Source: Vicinamibacteria bacterium (GTDB taxonomy: Bacteria > Acidobacteriota > Vicinamibacteria > Fen-336). From it: DNA of 59,679 nucleotides. The stretch is taken from positions 1 to 59,679 of the forward strand of contig JAFGSN010000108.1 in assembly GCA_016934575.1 (NCBI GenBank), in the 5' to 3' direction. A program made the position numbers and the translations under genes. Numbering within the stretch: the first letter of the stretch is position 1; every line of letters starts with the position of its first letter. The notes beneath the pieces were generated by a model. It ran no database searches. It had not been told where the DNA came from and was given only the letters and a program-made list of their open reading frames with translations. Below, one piece after another: positions 43,934 to 53,948 of this stretch.

Positions 43934-45970
43934 ATGCGCCTGAACATGCTCACGCTATTCGTGATAACGGCGGCCGGTCTTCTCCTTCCTGGAACCGGTC
44001 CGGCGCATGCAAGCGAATCAGAGACGCTGGCTTCCCCAAACGGCGACGTGACGTTGACCGTCGGCCGCGATGATGGCGCCGGACACGACTCCTCCGATAA
44101 ACAGCTTGCCTATACAGTCCGGTATCGGGGCAGCGACGTGCTGCTGGATTCCAATCTGCGCCTGGAGTTCAAAGACGGTCCGCCGCTAGCCGCGGACCTC
44201 ACGATCGACAAGGTCTCCCGGCGCACGATCCAGGAAACGTGGGAGCGTGTCTGGGGCAAACGCAAGACCGTCGTCAATCACTGTAACGAGCTGACGCTGG
44301 AGTTGCGAGAAACGCGTGAACCGCGCCGCCGAATCAACCTATCGTTCCGGGCCTACGATGACGGCTTTGCCTATCGGTACGCTCTTCCGGAATCCTGGGG
44401 TGGTTTCGAGCTGAAGGCGGAACGCGCGGCGTTTTGTTTTCCCGACGACGTCACGGTCTGGGCCGCGACATACGGCGGTTTCCACTCGCCGCAGGAAGCG
44501 GAATTCAACCGGATGAAGCTCGGCCAGCTCGCAACGAACCAGGTCTACGGATGCCCGATGCTTATAAAAATCGCGCCCGCCGTCTGGATCGCGCTCACGG
44601 AGGCCGCCTTGACGGATTGGGCCGGCATGTACTTCACGCCGGCGGGCGATCGACCGCACACGCTTCTCACCCGACTCTCCCCCCGTCCCGACGAGCCCGA
44701 CGTGGCCGTGCGCTCCAGGGCGCCGCGGTCCTCCCCGTGGCGCGTGGTCATGATCGGAGATCGGCCTGGAGCGCTCGTCGAATCCGACATCATCCAGAAC
44801 CTCAACGATCCCGCGAGCTTCGATGCGTCCTGGGTCACGCCCGGCAAAGCGGCTTGGGATCGCTGGTGGAGCAGCAGCTACGCTCCGGATGTGTCCTTCA
44901 AAGTCGGAATGAACACGAAGACGATGCAGTACTTCGTCGACCTGGCCGGCGAGATGCACTGGCAATACCAGCTCGTCGACGAGGGTTGGTACGGCGCGGC
45001 CTTCGCCGATGGAGCGTTCAACACGACGTGGGCCGCCCATCCGACGAGCCGGATCACGACGGCGATCCCCGAGCTGGACTTGCCCGGTTTGATCGCCTAT
45101 GCGAAAGAGCGCGGAGTCAAGATCATCCTGTGGCTGCACTGGGGCCACGTGAACGAACAAATGGATGAAGCGTTTCCGCTCTATGAAAAATGGGGCGTGC
45201 ACGGAGTCAAAATCGACTTCATGAACCGTGACGACCAGGAGATGGCGCGCTTCTACGCTCGCGTGGCGAAGAAGGCGGCCGAGCATCGTCTCGTCGTCGA
45301 TTTCCACGGCGCCTACAAGCCGACCGGTCTCAGTCGCACCTATCCCAACCTCGTGACCCGCGAGGGCGTGCTCGGCAACGAGTACAATAAATGGAGCGCC
45401 CGCGTCACGCCCGATCATAACGTGACCGTGCCGTTCACGCGCGGCCTGCTCGGAGAGATGGATTTCACTCCGGGAGGATTCCGGCAAAAAACGAAGGAGA
45501 CGTTCCGTCCGACGAACGACACGACGGGCACGTTCGTCATGGGCACGCGCGCGCACCAGCTTGCCATGCTTGTGGTCTATGAAAGCGCTCTGCAGGTTCT
45601 CTGTGACAGCCCGTACAGCTACCGCAGCAGCCCGGCCGGAACGGATTTCTTGAAAGTCGTCCCAACGACATGGGATGACACGAAGGTCATTCACGGTCAA
45701 GTGGGCGATTTCATCACCGTGGCCCGCCGCTCGGGCGACGACTGGTACCTCGGCAGCATGACCGACTGGGACGCGCGCGACCTGGAGATTCCGCTCGGCT
45801 TTCTCGGACCACGACGGTATCAAGCCGAGATCTGGGCCGATGCCTATGAAGCGGACGAGTTCCCGGACCGATTGATGAAAGAGATCCGCGTCGTGACGGG
45901 CGCGGACAGGCTGACCGCGCGCCTGGCGCCTGGAGGCGGGCACGTCGTGCGCCTCACGCCCGCGCAGTGA
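43934..45970 (+). CDS. Glycoside hydrolase family 97 (SusB-like alpha-glycosidase)
   Basis: A 678-residue exported enzyme with signal peptide ending GTGPAHA. The N-terminal beta-sandwich (LASPNGDVTLTV) and the catalytic barrel follow the GH97 plan: YGGFHSPQEAEFNRMK, LVDEGWYG, ILWLHWGHVNEQMDEAFPLY and GVHGVKIDFMNRDDQEM. Asp428 in KIDFMNRDD aligns with the nucleophile of retaining (alpha-galactosidase-type) GH97 members, so retaining chemistry is more likely than the inverting SusB type. Calcium-dependent periplasmic action is typical of the family. It lies 34 bp after nuoN and could be read through from that operon. Confidence 0.87.
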   Translation: MRLNMLTLFVITAAGLLLPGTGPAHASESETLASPNGDVTLTVGRDDGAGHDSSDKQLAYTVRYRGSDVLLDSNLRLEFKDGPPLAADLTIDKVSRRTIQETWERVWGKRKTVVNHCNELTLELRETREPRRRINLSFRAYDDGFAYRYALPESWGGFELKAERAAFCFPDDVTVWAATYGGFHSPQEAEFNRMKLGQLATNQVYGCPMLIKIAPAVWIALTEAALTDWAGMYFTPAGDRPHTLLTRLSPRPDEPDVAVRSRAPRSSPWRVVMIGDRPGALVESDIIQNLNDPASFDASWVTPGKAAWDRWWSSSYAPDVSFKVGMNTKTMQYFVDLAGEMHWQYQLVDEGWYGAAFADGAFNTTWAAHPTSRITTAIPELDLPGLIAYAKERGVKIILWLHWGHVNEQMDEAFPLYEKWGVHGVKIDFMNRDDQEMARFYARVAKKAAEHRLVVDFHGAYKPTGLSRTYPNLVTREGVLGNEYNKWSARVTPDHNVTVPFTRGLLGEMDFTPGGFRQKTKETFRPTNDTTGTFVMGTRAHQLAMLVVYESALQVLCDSPYSYRSSPAGTDFLKVVPTTWDDTKVIHGQVGDFITVARRSGDDWYLGSMTDWDARDLEIPLGFLGPRRYQAEIWADAYEADEFPDRLMKEIRVVTGADRLTARLAPGGGHVVRLTPAQ

Positions 45971-45986
45971 AAGCCGTCTCGGACGA

Positions 45987-46361
45987 TCAGGCGTCGTCTT
46001 GTCGAGCCTGGACCTTGCATAGATGTTCGAGGTATCGCTCGAGTTTTCCACGGTTCTCCGGAGTCAGATCGATGAATCTGATCCCGGAACCCGAAGTGAT
46101 ACGAATCGAGTCCTTGGGCAGATCATAGTTCCAGATCACTTTCCCGCGCGCCTCGATGGTTGCATGATCGCCCAAAGACAATCTGAGCAACACCTCGGAA
46201 GCGATCGGGAAAGGCTCGTCGCTCGCGATGAAGAGTCCGCCCCGACTGATGTTCATCACGCGATTGGAGACGAACATGCCCCGCGACTCGCAGTCGACGT
46301 GGATGTCGACTTCGAACCGCGGATTACCGCGCGACGCGTCGAACGACGTTTCCGGTGCCAT
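45987..46361 (-). CDS. PilZ-domain protein with canonical c-di-GMP motifs
   Basis: A 124-residue single-domain PilZ protein. Both ligand motifs are intact: RGNPR (RxxxR) and NISRGG (NxSxxG), and the fold closes with SGSGIRFIDLTPENR. It is likely to bind c-di-GMP. The ATG at 46361 has GGAGGAG upstream; the track uses the GTG just before it. It is convergent with the GH97 gene, 16 bp apart. Confidence 0.85.
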   Translation of the reverse strand: MAPETSFDASRGNPRFEVDIHVDCESRGMFVSNRVMNISRGGLFIASDEPFPIASEVLLRLSLGDHATIEARGKVIWNYDLPKDSIRITSGSGIRFIDLTPENRGKLERYLEHLCKVQARQDDA

Positions 46362-46924
46362 CACGCTCCTCCGGCCTGCTCCGCGCGATCATGCGCCGAG
46401 ATCCTCATCCCGACGAATCGAGTCTTGTGAACGGACCCTGCGGAACATCCGTTGCTCCGGATACGCCTTTTGGAAGCGCGCGGCGAGATCGACCTTGCTC
46501 TCGCCGGTCGCGGCATGGCGAGAAGCCGCCCGCTTGCTTCTGGCGGCTGTCTGTCGGAATACGGAACCGGCGCGCCGGCTCGTTGATCATTTCGCATCGA
46601 TCACACACGCGACATTCCGCGCTAGATCAGGGTTCGCCGAGTTGACGGTCGTTTTCTTTACTAACGATAAAATATCACGCCGCTTAAGCCCCGTCTAATC
46701 TCATTGTCCCGTCCAGCGGCCACGCGGTTCGTGGTTGTGGAAATCATGCCAGGCCCTGCACCGAAGCCGGCGGATCCGTCTGAGACACGACGCCCATTGG
46801 CGCCATGACACGTGGTCCGAGGCGGCGTGTCGTATCTTGACTCGATCGCAGGCGCCGCTTACGCTTGGCGCGTCTATGAAACGCAGGCATCCGCGAGACT
46901 CTGGTCAGGCGGAAAGACGGAATC
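46362..46924. other. Intergenic region of about 560 bp
   Basis: It lies between the divergent PilZ gene and the conserved hypothetical at 46925. Overlapping small ORFs on both strands are arginine/serine-rich and look spurious. One AT-richer patch at 46642-46673 carries TTGACG and GATAAA 18 bp apart, a weak candidate promoter about 250 bp before the next gene. Nothing else is recognised. Confidence 0.4.
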
Positions 46925-47647
46925 ATGGCGACCCCAGAATCGACGGAACGTAGAATCCAGTATCGCTACGCGTTCTATTTTCCCGACGGCGCTCGAAAGA
47001 TCTTCCGCATCACTCTGCGGCACGCGACTCTTGCAATCGTCTCGCCGGAGCGAAACGCTTATCCCGAGTGGACGGCGCTTGAATATCGGCGATGTCGCAA
47101 CTGCCCGCTCGATCCCTCGCTCCAGCCTCACTGTCCCATCGCTCGGGAGATGGTCGACGCGGTGTGTTTCCTCAAGGACTGGCGTTCGTTCGAGGAGGTG
47201 GAGGTGCACGTTCAGGCCGGAGAATCCCGGCGCTACATGAAACGCACGACGTTGCAGGAAGGCGCCGGCGCCCTGCTGGGCATCTACATGGTGGCGAGTG
47301 GCTGCCCGATTCTGAACAAGTTGCGGCCCATGCTGGCCACACACCTGCCCTTCATGAGCTCCGAGGAATCAACCTACCGCACGGTTTCGATGTATCTCAT
47401 GGCGCAGTACTTCCGACACAAACGCGGCCATGCGGCGGACTGGGGCCTTGGGGAGCTTCTCGCGTTGCTGCACGAGTGCCGGACGGCCAACTCCGACTAC
47501 TGTGATCGCCTGCGCTCCCTGGGAATCGGTGACGCGGCGCTGAACGCCCTGGCCCTGCTCAACGTTCAGGGAGAGCTGACGAGCCTGTCGCTCGAGACCG
47601 GAGATCTGACGCGCTGGGAGCGCATCTTCGGCGAGCATTACGACTGA
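46925..47647 (+). CDS. Conserved hypothetical protein (possibly DUF6901)
   Basis: A 240-residue protein. The N-terminal ~110 residues are beta-rich (IQYRYAFYFPDGARKIFRIT), with a cysteine pair region YRRCRNCPLDPSLQPHCPIA that could bind metal. The C-terminal half is helical (FRHKRGHAADWGLGELLALL). I believe this matches the DUF6901 family, but from memory only. No signal peptide. Its TGA abuts the stop codon of convergent hisG with no gap (TGATCA), so the messages meet end to end. Confidence 0.7.
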   Translation: MATPESTERRIQYRYAFYFPDGARKIFRITLRHATLAIVSPERNAYPEWTALEYRRCRNCPLDPSLQPHCPIAREMVDAVCFLKDWRSFEEVEVHVQAGESRRYMKRTTLQEGAGALLGIYMVASGCPILNKLRPMLATHLPFMSSEESTYRTVSMYLMAQYFRHKRGHAADWGLGELLALLHECRTANSDYCDRLRSLGIGDAALNALALLNVQGELTSLSLETGDLTRWERIFGEHYD

Positions 47648-48517
47648 TCAGTACACGAGCTTGTTGAGCGGATATTCGACGATGCCCTCGGCGCCGGCGC
47701 GCTTCAGCTCCGGAATGATGTCCCGCACGGTGCGCTCATCGATGATCGTCTCGAGCGCCACCCACCCGGGATCCGAAAGCGGGCTCACCGTCGGCCGCCG
47801 CAGCGCCGTGAGCGCCTTGAGCACCGCATCCATCCGATCGCGACGAACGTTCATCTTCAACCCGACCTTGTCCGCGGCGGACAGCGCGCCCGAAAGCAGC
47901 AACGCCAAATTCTCGAGCTTGTTCCGCTTCCAGGGATCCTCCCAGGCATCACGATTGGCGATGAAGAGATTGCGCACTTCCAGAACGGTCGCGATCTCGC
48001 GCAGGCGATTGGCGCGCAACGAGCTGCCGGTCTCGGTGATCTCGACGATGGCGTCCGCCAGGTCGGGCGGCTTGACCTCCGTCGCCCCCCACGAGAATTG
48101 CACCTCGACCGAAACGGCGCGTTTCTCAAAAAAGCTCCGAGTGACGTTGACCAGTTCCGTGGCCACGCGCTTGCCGGCCAGATCCTCGGGCTTTTGAAAC
48201 GGCGCATCGTTCGGCACGGCCAGAACCCAGCGACAAGGACTGTAACTCTGCTTGGAATAAACCAGTTCGGCGACCGTGACGAGATCGGCGCCGCTGTCCG
48301 CGTGCCAGTCGCTGCCGGTGATGCCGGCGTCGAGAACGCGTTGCTCGACGTAACGCGAGACCTCTTGCGCGCGGATAAGCATGGCCTCGATCTCGGGATC
48401 GTCGAAAACCGGGTAATAAGAGCGATCCGAGACGGACACGTTATAGCCCGCGTTCTGAAACAGGCGTAGCGTGGATGCCTGCAGGCTGCCTTTCGGCAGC
48501 GCCAGCCTGAGTCGCAT
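47648..48517 (-). CDS. hisG: ATP phosphoribosyltransferase, long form
   Basis: Catalyses the first step of histidine synthesis: ATP plus phosphoribosyl pyrophosphate gives phosphoribosyl-ATP. 289 residues, the long HisG form. Motifs are [39 protein letters not shown] and [20 protein letters not shown]. The C-terminal regulatory domain ([20 protein letters not shown]), which in this form binds histidine for feedback control, is present. The start at ATG 48517 is preferred to the track's 48589 because it begins with the conserved peptide and follows AGGAAAGGAAG. No other his gene is adjacent. Confidence 0.94.
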   Translation of the reverse strand: MRLRLALPKGSLQASTLRLFQNAGYNVSVSDRSYYPVFDDPEIEAMLIRAQEVSRYVEQRVLDAGITGSDWHADSGADLVTVAELVYSKQSYSPCRWVLAVPNDAPFQKPEDLAGKRVATELVNVTRSFFEKRAVSVEVQFSWGATEVKPPDLADAIVEITETGSSLRANRLREIATVLEVRNLFIANRDAWEDPWKRNKLENLALLLSGALSAADKVGLKMNVRRDRMDAVLKALTALRRPTVSPLSDPGWVALETIIDERTVRDIIPELKRAGAEGIVEYPLNKLVY

Positions 48518-48761
48518 TCCTTGATCTTCCTTTCCTCTCAACGCCGCTTGCTCTTCATGCCGCAAGTTGCCGGCGCGCGTCCCGGGCACGCTTGCGGGAC
48601 ATCAAGTCTATCACCGGCGCCTTCTCAAGCCTCGCTCTCCGGCAAAGGCGCGCAGTCTCGGCGCTCCGCTTGACTCGTGCCGTTCAAGCCGCTAGTGTCC
48701 GTGGCCAGGCCGGCCTTCATGCGCCCAGGGCGGGCGCGCTCTCCGGCAGAGGACGACCACG

Positions 48762-49937
48762 ATGAACACGCGCGGGCTGCTCGAAGCGGCCGAAAAATAC
48801 TTGATGTTTGTCACGACCAAGCCGCCCATCGTCATGGAGCGCGGCAAGGGCATGTATCTCTGGGATACCGACGGCCATCGGTATCTCGACTTCGTCGGCG
48901 GTTGGGCCGTGACCTGCCTGGGGCACTCGCATCCGGCCATGACACGGGCGCTGAGCAAGCAGGCGCGCAAGCTCGTATCCGCCAGCCCGGCCTTTCATAA
49001 TCGGACCCAGATTCAGTTCGCGGAGTTGCTCCTGCGCCACACTTGCATGGACAAGGTGTTTTTCGTGAGCACCGGCGCCGAGGCCAACGAGGGCGCCATC
49101 AAGCTCGCGCGTAAGTACGGCAAGACGCACAAAAGCGGCGCCTACGAGATCATCACGGCGCTCGACAGTTTTCACGGCCGTACGCTGGCCACGATGTCGG
49201 CCACGGGCAAGCCGCAGTGGAAGGATCTGTTCGAGCCCAAGGTGCCGGGCTTCATCCATGTTCCCTTGAACGATCTCGCCCGGCTCGAAACCGCGATCAA
49301 CGACAAGACCGTCGCGATCATGCTCGAACCGATCCAGGGCGAGAGCGGCGTCAATCCCGTCGACGTCGGATACATGAGCTCTCTGCGGCGGCTGTGCGAC
49401 GAGCGGGGGATTCTGCTCATTCTGGACGAGATCCAAACCGGCTACGGCCGCACCGGCCGGCTCTTCGGCCACGAGCACTTCGGCGTCGAACCCGACATCA
49501 TGACGCTCGGCAAGGGCATCGGCGGAGGTTTTCCGCTGGCGGCTCTTCTCGCGAAACAACGCTTCTGTGTCTTTGAAAAAGGGGATCAGGGCGGGACATA
49601 CACGGGTCAGTCGCTGGCCATGGCCGCGGGTCTGGCCGTGCTCAAGGAAATTTTGGCGAAGAAACTCTGGGAGCATGCGGCGCGCATGGGCGAATATCTC
49701 ATCGCTCGTCTCCGCGAGATGGAAAAGGACGGCAAGATCCGCGACATCCGCGGCCGCGGCCTGCTCGTCGCCTTCGACATCGAGGGCAAAGCCGGCGAAG
49801 ACGTCGTCGCCGATTGTCTGAAGAAACGGCTCCTTCTCAACTCCCCGCGGCCGGCGACCATTCGACTCATGCCGCCGCTGATCATCGACAAGAAGCACGT
49901 CGACGCCGCGATCACGATTCTACGTTCCGCGATCTGA
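48762..49937 (+). CDS. argD: Class III PLP aminotransferase, acetylornithine/succinyldiaminopimelate type
   Basis: A 391-residue aminotransferase of the ArgD group, which converts N-acetylglutamate semialdehyde to N-acetylornithine (often also used in lysine synthesis). Signatures are YLDFVGGWAVTCLGHSHPAM, FVSTGAEANEGAIKLARKYG, SFHGRTLATMSATGK, LILDEIQTGYGRTG and the PLP lysine in TLGKGIGGGFP (Lys251). GAGG lies 9 nt before the ATG. Related omega-aminotransferases cannot be excluded because no arg genes are linked. Regulation is not visible; the gap to hisG (divergent, 244 bp) must hold both promoters. Confidence 0.83.
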   Translation: MNTRGLLEAAEKYLMFVTTKPPIVMERGKGMYLWDTDGHRYLDFVGGWAVTCLGHSHPAMTRALSKQARKLVSASPAFHNRTQIQFAELLLRHTCMDKVFFVSTGAEANEGAIKLARKYGKTHKSGAYEIITALDSFHGRTLATMSATGKPQWKDLFEPKVPGFIHVPLNDLARLETAINDKTVAIMLEPIQGESGVNPVDVGYMSSLRRLCDERGILLILDEIQTGYGRTGRLFGHEHFGVEPDIMTLGKGIGGGFPLAALLAKQRFCVFEKGDQGGTYTGQSLAMAAGLAVLKEILAKKLWEHAARMGEYLIARLREMEKDGKIRDIRGRGLLVAFDIEGKAGEDVVADCLKKRLLLNSPRPATIRLMPPLIIDKKHVDAAITILRSAI

Positions 49938-50077
49938 GCGGCGGCATCATCCGGCGCCCTTATCCGCCCGAAAAAGGGATCGGAGAGCCGAAGTCCGGCG
50001 TTTGTTCCATGAATCGGGCAAGCGCCTTGCGGCGCACGCCGCCGCTTGGGAGCTCCCACGCCGTCCGGCGCCGGGAT

Positions 50078-50107
50078 ATTGACAACGTCAACATTCATGT
50101 TGTAATG
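50078..50107 (+). promoter_or_regulatory. Promoter with dyad symmetry before the TonB receptor
   Basis: TTGACA (50078-50083), an 18-bp spacer and TAATGT (50102-50107) form a good promoter 65 nt before the receptor gene. The -35 box sits inside the dyad TTGAC-AAC-GTCAA, and AACAT ... ATGTT arms flank the spacer. This suggests a repressor or activator site over the promoter. Confidence 0.5.
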
Positions 50108-50171
50108 TTGTCGCCGTCAACTACGGCGCCGCCGACGGCGCCTACGCGCCACGGAAAGGACGTATTTCTCT

Positions 50172-52487
50172 ATGACAAGTTCATTCGCCTCGAAAGCGGC
50201 GATCGCAGCATGCGTTCTCGTGACGATCAACGCGAGCGCGGACGAGGAACGGCGTTCAGGCGCCATCCTCGGCGTGATCATGGATGAGACGATACAAGCG
50301 CCGCTGGCAGGGGTCGTCGTCACGATGGATGACGTCGGACAAAGCGTGGAGACGAACGCCGACGGGCGCTTCGAGCTTCAAGGCGTCCCGGCCGGTTCCC
50401 ATCGGTTGTTTGCGACCCGGACGGGCTACTTCCCGAAAATCGAGACGGACGTCGTCGTGACGCGCGGGCGGGATACGCTGATCACGATTCGCATGCAGGC
50501 CGCGCCGAGACTCACCGAGGAAGTGGACGTGCAGGCGTCGTCGTTCAGCCGATCGGGCGATACGGCTTCAAGCGCGTTCAGCATGTCCTATGAGGAGCTG
50601 CGCCGCGCGCCCGGCGCGTTCGGCGGCGACATCACGCGTCTCGTCCAGAGCCTGCCCGGCCTCATCGCCCGGGACGACATGCGCAACGACGTCGTCTCCC
50701 GTGGAGGAAACCCGGCGGAGAACCTCGTTCTGGTCGACGGCATCGAGACGCCCGGACTCAGTCACTTCGGATCACTCGGCGCCGCCACCGGCGGCGTCTC
50801 GATGGTGAACGCCGAGCTGGTCGGAGACGTCTCGTTCATGGCAGGCGGCTTTCCCGCTCAGTATGGGGATCGTCTTTCGTCGGTGCTCGAGGTGTGGCTG
50901 CGCGAGGGCAACCGCAGGCGCTTCGCGAGCGAGTTCGATCTCAGCATGGCCGGCGCGGGATTCGTCCTGGAGGGTCCGCTCGGCGGCCGCGGTTCGTGGA
51001 TGGCAAGCGGTCGGCGCAGCTACGTCGACCTGATCGCCGGCGCTTTCGACGCCTCGGGCATGCCGGTCTACGCCAACTACCAGACGAAGCTCGTCTATGA
51101 CCTCGACGATCGCAACAAACTGAGCTTGATGAGCCTCGGCGGTTGGGAGGACATACGCGTCCGCGTCGAGGATCAGGACGAAGATGACACGAACACCCTG
51201 GACGCCGACCAGACCGGCTGGCGAACGACGACCGGCCTGAGTTGGCGCGCTCTGATGGGCGCTACCGGCGCCTCCACCGTCTCGGTCGCCCACTCCCTGA
51301 CCGCGTACGACACAGTCGCCCGGGATCTCAAGCTTGGCGGAGCGCTCGTGTCGGATAATCGTTCGCGCGAGCGCCAACTGTCATTGAAGCACGATCTCGC
51401 CTTCAGTCTCGGCGCCACCATGTTGCGGACAGGATGGTCGATGAAACGACAGTCGGTCGATTTTGAGCGCGCGAGTCCGCTCGGTGAAGAAGACCCCTAC
51501 TCGACCGATCCGACTCGCGTCAACGCCTACACGTTCGACGAGCGTTCAAGCGCCATGAGCGGCGACGCCTACCTGCATTTCAGCAGGCCGCTCACGAAAT
51601 GGGCGACCCTGTCGCTGGGTGGACGCTACGATTACTTCGACATCAACGCCTCCTCGACCGTCGCGCCGCGCGCCAGTATCGTCTTTCATCCGCTCTCCAG
51701 AATCGATCTAAGCGCGTCGGTAGGCCGCTATTATCAGATGCCCGCGCTCGTTTACATGAAATCTCACGCGGAGAACCTGGCGCTCGAGCCGATCCGCGCC
51801 GATCACGTGGTCGCCGGAGCGGCGTACTATCCGTCGTCCGACGTCAAGCTCACGATCGAGGCCTATGACAAGCGCTACTCCGACTATCCCGTCGCCCGTG
51901 ATTTCCCCTACCTCTCGCTCGCCAACAAAGGAAACGAGTTCGATATCTCGCTCTTCCTGGCGCCGCTCGTCAGCAGCGGAGAAGGGCGGGCGCGCGGCGT
52001 CGAGCTGTATCTCCAGAAAAAGTTCCGCCGCGGTTTCTACGGGCAGGTCAGCTACGCTTTCTCAAAGACCGAGCACGTGGCGCTCGACGGCGTGCGTCGT
52101 CTCGCCGACGTCGATCTACCGCATGTCTTTCAACTTGTCGGAGGAGTGAAGATCACGCCGAGCTTCGAGATCTCCACTCACTTCTGTTATTCCTCGGGGC
52201 CGCCCATGACGCCTTTAATCGCAGATGAGTCGCGCGCGCAGAACCGCATGGTTTTGGACTTCAACCGAATCAACGCCGAGCGCGCGCCTCTCTACCATCG
52301 TCTCGATGTGCGCCTCGACCGCCGATTCTCCTTTGGCTGGGGCAACTTCGTGGCGTATATCGAGGTCGACAACGTCTACGATCGCAAGAACATTCGCTTT
52401 GAAACCTGGAACTCCAACACACGGCAGCGTGAGTTTGAATACCAGGCGGGACTCCTGCCCATTGCCGGCATCAACGTCGAGTTCTGA
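50172..52487 (+). CDS. TonB-dependent receptor with carboxypeptidase-regulatory-like N-terminal domain
   Basis: A 771-residue outer-membrane protein with signal peptide (KAAIAACVLVTINASA). Residues ~30-115 are a carboxypeptidase-regulatory-like beta domain (GVIMDETIQAPLAGVVVTMD; FELQGVPAGSHRLFATRTGY). The plug follows (LPGLIARDDMRNDVVSRGGN, LVDGIETPGLSHFG), then a beta-barrel that ends in alternating strands and a C-terminal phenylalanine (INVEF). It should import a ligand using TonB energy; the ligand is unknown. AAAGGA lies 12 nt before the ATG, and a promoter with dyad symmetry precedes the gene. No TonB or ExbBD gene is linked. Confidence 0.88.
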   Translation: MTSSFASKAAIAACVLVTINASADEERRSGAILGVIMDETIQAPLAGVVVTMDDVGQSVETNADGRFELQGVPAGSHRLFATRTGYFPKIETDVVVTRGRDTLITIRMQAAPRLTEEVDVQASSFSRSGDTASSAFSMSYEELRRAPGAFGGDITRLVQSLPGLIARDDMRNDVVSRGGNPAENLVLVDGIETPGLSHFGSLGAATGGVSMVNAELVGDVSFMAGGFPAQYGDRLSSVLEVWLREGNRRRFASEFDLSMAGAGFVLEGPLGGRGSWMASGRRSYVDLIAGAFDASGMPVYANYQTKLVYDLDDRNKLSLMSLGGWEDIRVRVEDQDEDDTNTLDADQTGWRTTTGLSWRALMGATGASTVSVAHSLTAYDTVARDLKLGGALVSDNRSRERQLSLKHDLAFSLGATMLRTGWSMKRQSVDFERASPLGEEDPYSTDPTRVNAYTFDERSSAMSGDAYLHFSRPLTKWATLSLGGRYDYFDINASSTVAPRASIVFHPLSRIDLSASVGRYYQMPALVYMKSHAENLALEPIRADHVVAGAAYYPSSDVKLTIEAYDKRYSDYPVARDFPYLSLANKGNEFDISLFLAPLVSSGEGRARGVELYLQKKFRRGFYGQVSYAFSKTEHVALDGVRRLADVDLPHVFQLVGGVKITPSFEISTHFCYSSGPPMTPLIADESRAQNRMVLDFNRINAERAPLYHRLDVRLDRRFSFGWGNFVAYIEVDNVYDRKNIRFETWNSNTRQREFEYQAGLLPIAGINVEF

Positions 52488-52528
52488 ACGTCGGACTCCA
52501 TGCCGCAACGATCGCGGCGGTTGTTGCC

Positions 52529-53926
52529 TTATCGGAAGCCGATATTGCGCGCGGCCAGGGCCAGACCCTCGCGGGCCTGCGTGATCAGCTCCCACCACGA
52601 TCGCGTCGAAAGCGCCCGTCGTATCAGATAGCTCGGCCTGAGGTAGAAACGCAGCACAGCCTTGCGTGTGAGACGCCGTACCTCTTCTCGAGTCAGGACG
52701 CGCGTGGCCATGGCGACCGTGGCGCCGGATTGATCCATGACGCGCGTATCGCCGATCAAACCCTCGGCCCGCGCCTGCTCGCGCAGCGGCGTGCCAAAAC
52801 GCGGCACCGCGACGCTGAACGAGGCGAAATCGAGGGGCAGCGCGCATGCCAGCCGAATCGTGGCCTCGACCGTCTCGCGCGTGTCCTCGGGCAGGCCCAG
52901 AATGAACGTCCCCACGGTGCGGATGCCGGCCTCCCGTACCATTCTCAACCCATGGGCAATCTTGTCGCGGTGATAACCCTTGCGATATGCCTGGAGCGTG
53001 TCCGCCGAAGCCGACTCGACTCCGAGGATGAGCGTGTGGCAGCCGGCCCGGCGCCAGGCGGCGAGGATTTCCGGCGTGAAGACATCGACGCGAGTGAACG
53101 TCGTCCAACCGAGATCCAGGCGTTCCTCCGTCATGCGACGGCAAAGCGCGAGGTTGCGTTCCCGGCGGACACCCCAGGTCTGATCGATGAAGAAGATCTC
53201 GCGCACGCCGGCGGCCTTGAGCCGCCTGAGCTCTTCCATCACGTTGTCGACGCCGCGAAACTTGAAACCCAAACCGCTCATGACACAGAAGCTGCATGAG
53301 TAAGGACATCCGAAGTCCGTCAGGACCGTGGCGAAAGGCCGCGAGCGAGCGAAGCTGAAGTGATAGCGCGGGTTGACGAACAAGTCGTGCCGCGGCAGCG
53401 GGCACTCGAAGGCGGCGCCCCGCGCGCGCGGCCGGCGCGCCGCGCGTATCACGCCGCCGGCGCGGAACACGATCGTCTCGAGGGCGTCCTTGCGGCCGAG
53501 AAGAAACAGCGTCGCGTCGTCGTTGACGAAATCAAGGATGGCGGCGTCGATGAAGGGATTCTCCTCCAGCCAACGCTCCGTGTCGTCCAGAAACACGTCG
53601 CCGCTGCCGATGAAGGTCGTTGTTCCGCCCAGGCGTTCCTTGACGTCCCTGAGAAAAGGAAAATCATAATTCCAGCTCACGGCTCCCGTCAGGAACAAAA
53701 TCGCATCGGGTCGAAGAGCCAGGATCCTCCGGCGACAAGTTTCCTCGTCGAGGCGATCCACCACGGCGTCCAGAACAGCGACGTCGAAGTGCCGCGCCAG
53801 GCGTCCGCTCTGCATGAGCAGATCCACGGGCTCGAAAATGTAGTTCGAGCGCGTCGTCTTGCTGCAGTAATAGTCGCGAACGACGAGGTCGGGCGCCGGC
53901 GGATTGAGGAGCAGGACGCGCTTCAT
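52529..53926 (-). CDS. B12-binding radical SAM protein
   Basis: A 465-residue enzyme. The N-terminal ~170 residues are a cobalamin-binding-like Rossmann region (VLLLNPPAPD; LRPDAILFLTGAVSWNYDFP). The radical SAM core has the cluster motif in DFGCPYSCSFC (CxxxCxxC) and continues with FIDQTWGVRRERN and HTLILGVESAS. Such proteins methylate or rearrange unactivated carbons in lipids, antibiotics or hopanoid-type products. It is the third gene of a leftward operon after GT9 and a methyltransferase (22-bp gap). The substrate is unknown. Confidence 0.87.
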   Translation of the reverse strand: MKRVLLLNPPAPDLVVRDYYCSKTTRSNYIFEPVDLLMQSGRLARHFDVAVLDAVVDRLDEETCRRRILALRPDAILFLTGAVSWNYDFPFLRDVKERLGGTTTFIGSGDVFLDDTERWLEENPFIDAAILDFVNDDATLFLLGRKDALETIVFRAGGVIRAARRPRARGAAFECPLPRHDLFVNPRYHFSFARSRPFATVLTDFGCPYSCSFCVMSGLGFKFRGVDNVMEELRRLKAAGVREIFFIDQTWGVRRERNLALCRRMTEERLDLGWTTFTRVDVFTPEILAAWRRAGCHTLILGVESASADTLQAYRKGYHRDKIAHGLRMVREAGIRTVGTFILGLPEDTRETVEATIRLACALPLDFASFSVAVPRFGTPLREQARAEGLIGDTRVMDQSGATVAMATRVLTREEVRRLTRKAVLRFYLRPSYLIRRALSTRSWWELITQAREGLALAARNIGFR

Positions 53927-53948
53927 CTTCGAAAATCCCCGGGGACGC

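Noticed and set aside
44339-46051. 570-residue antisense ORF over the GH97 gene
   Set aside because: Arg/His/Asp-rich shadow; GH97 motifs on the plus strand are unambiguous.
47645-47650. TGATCA at the hisG junction as a regulatory palindrome
   Set aside because: It is explained by two stop codons meeting back to back.
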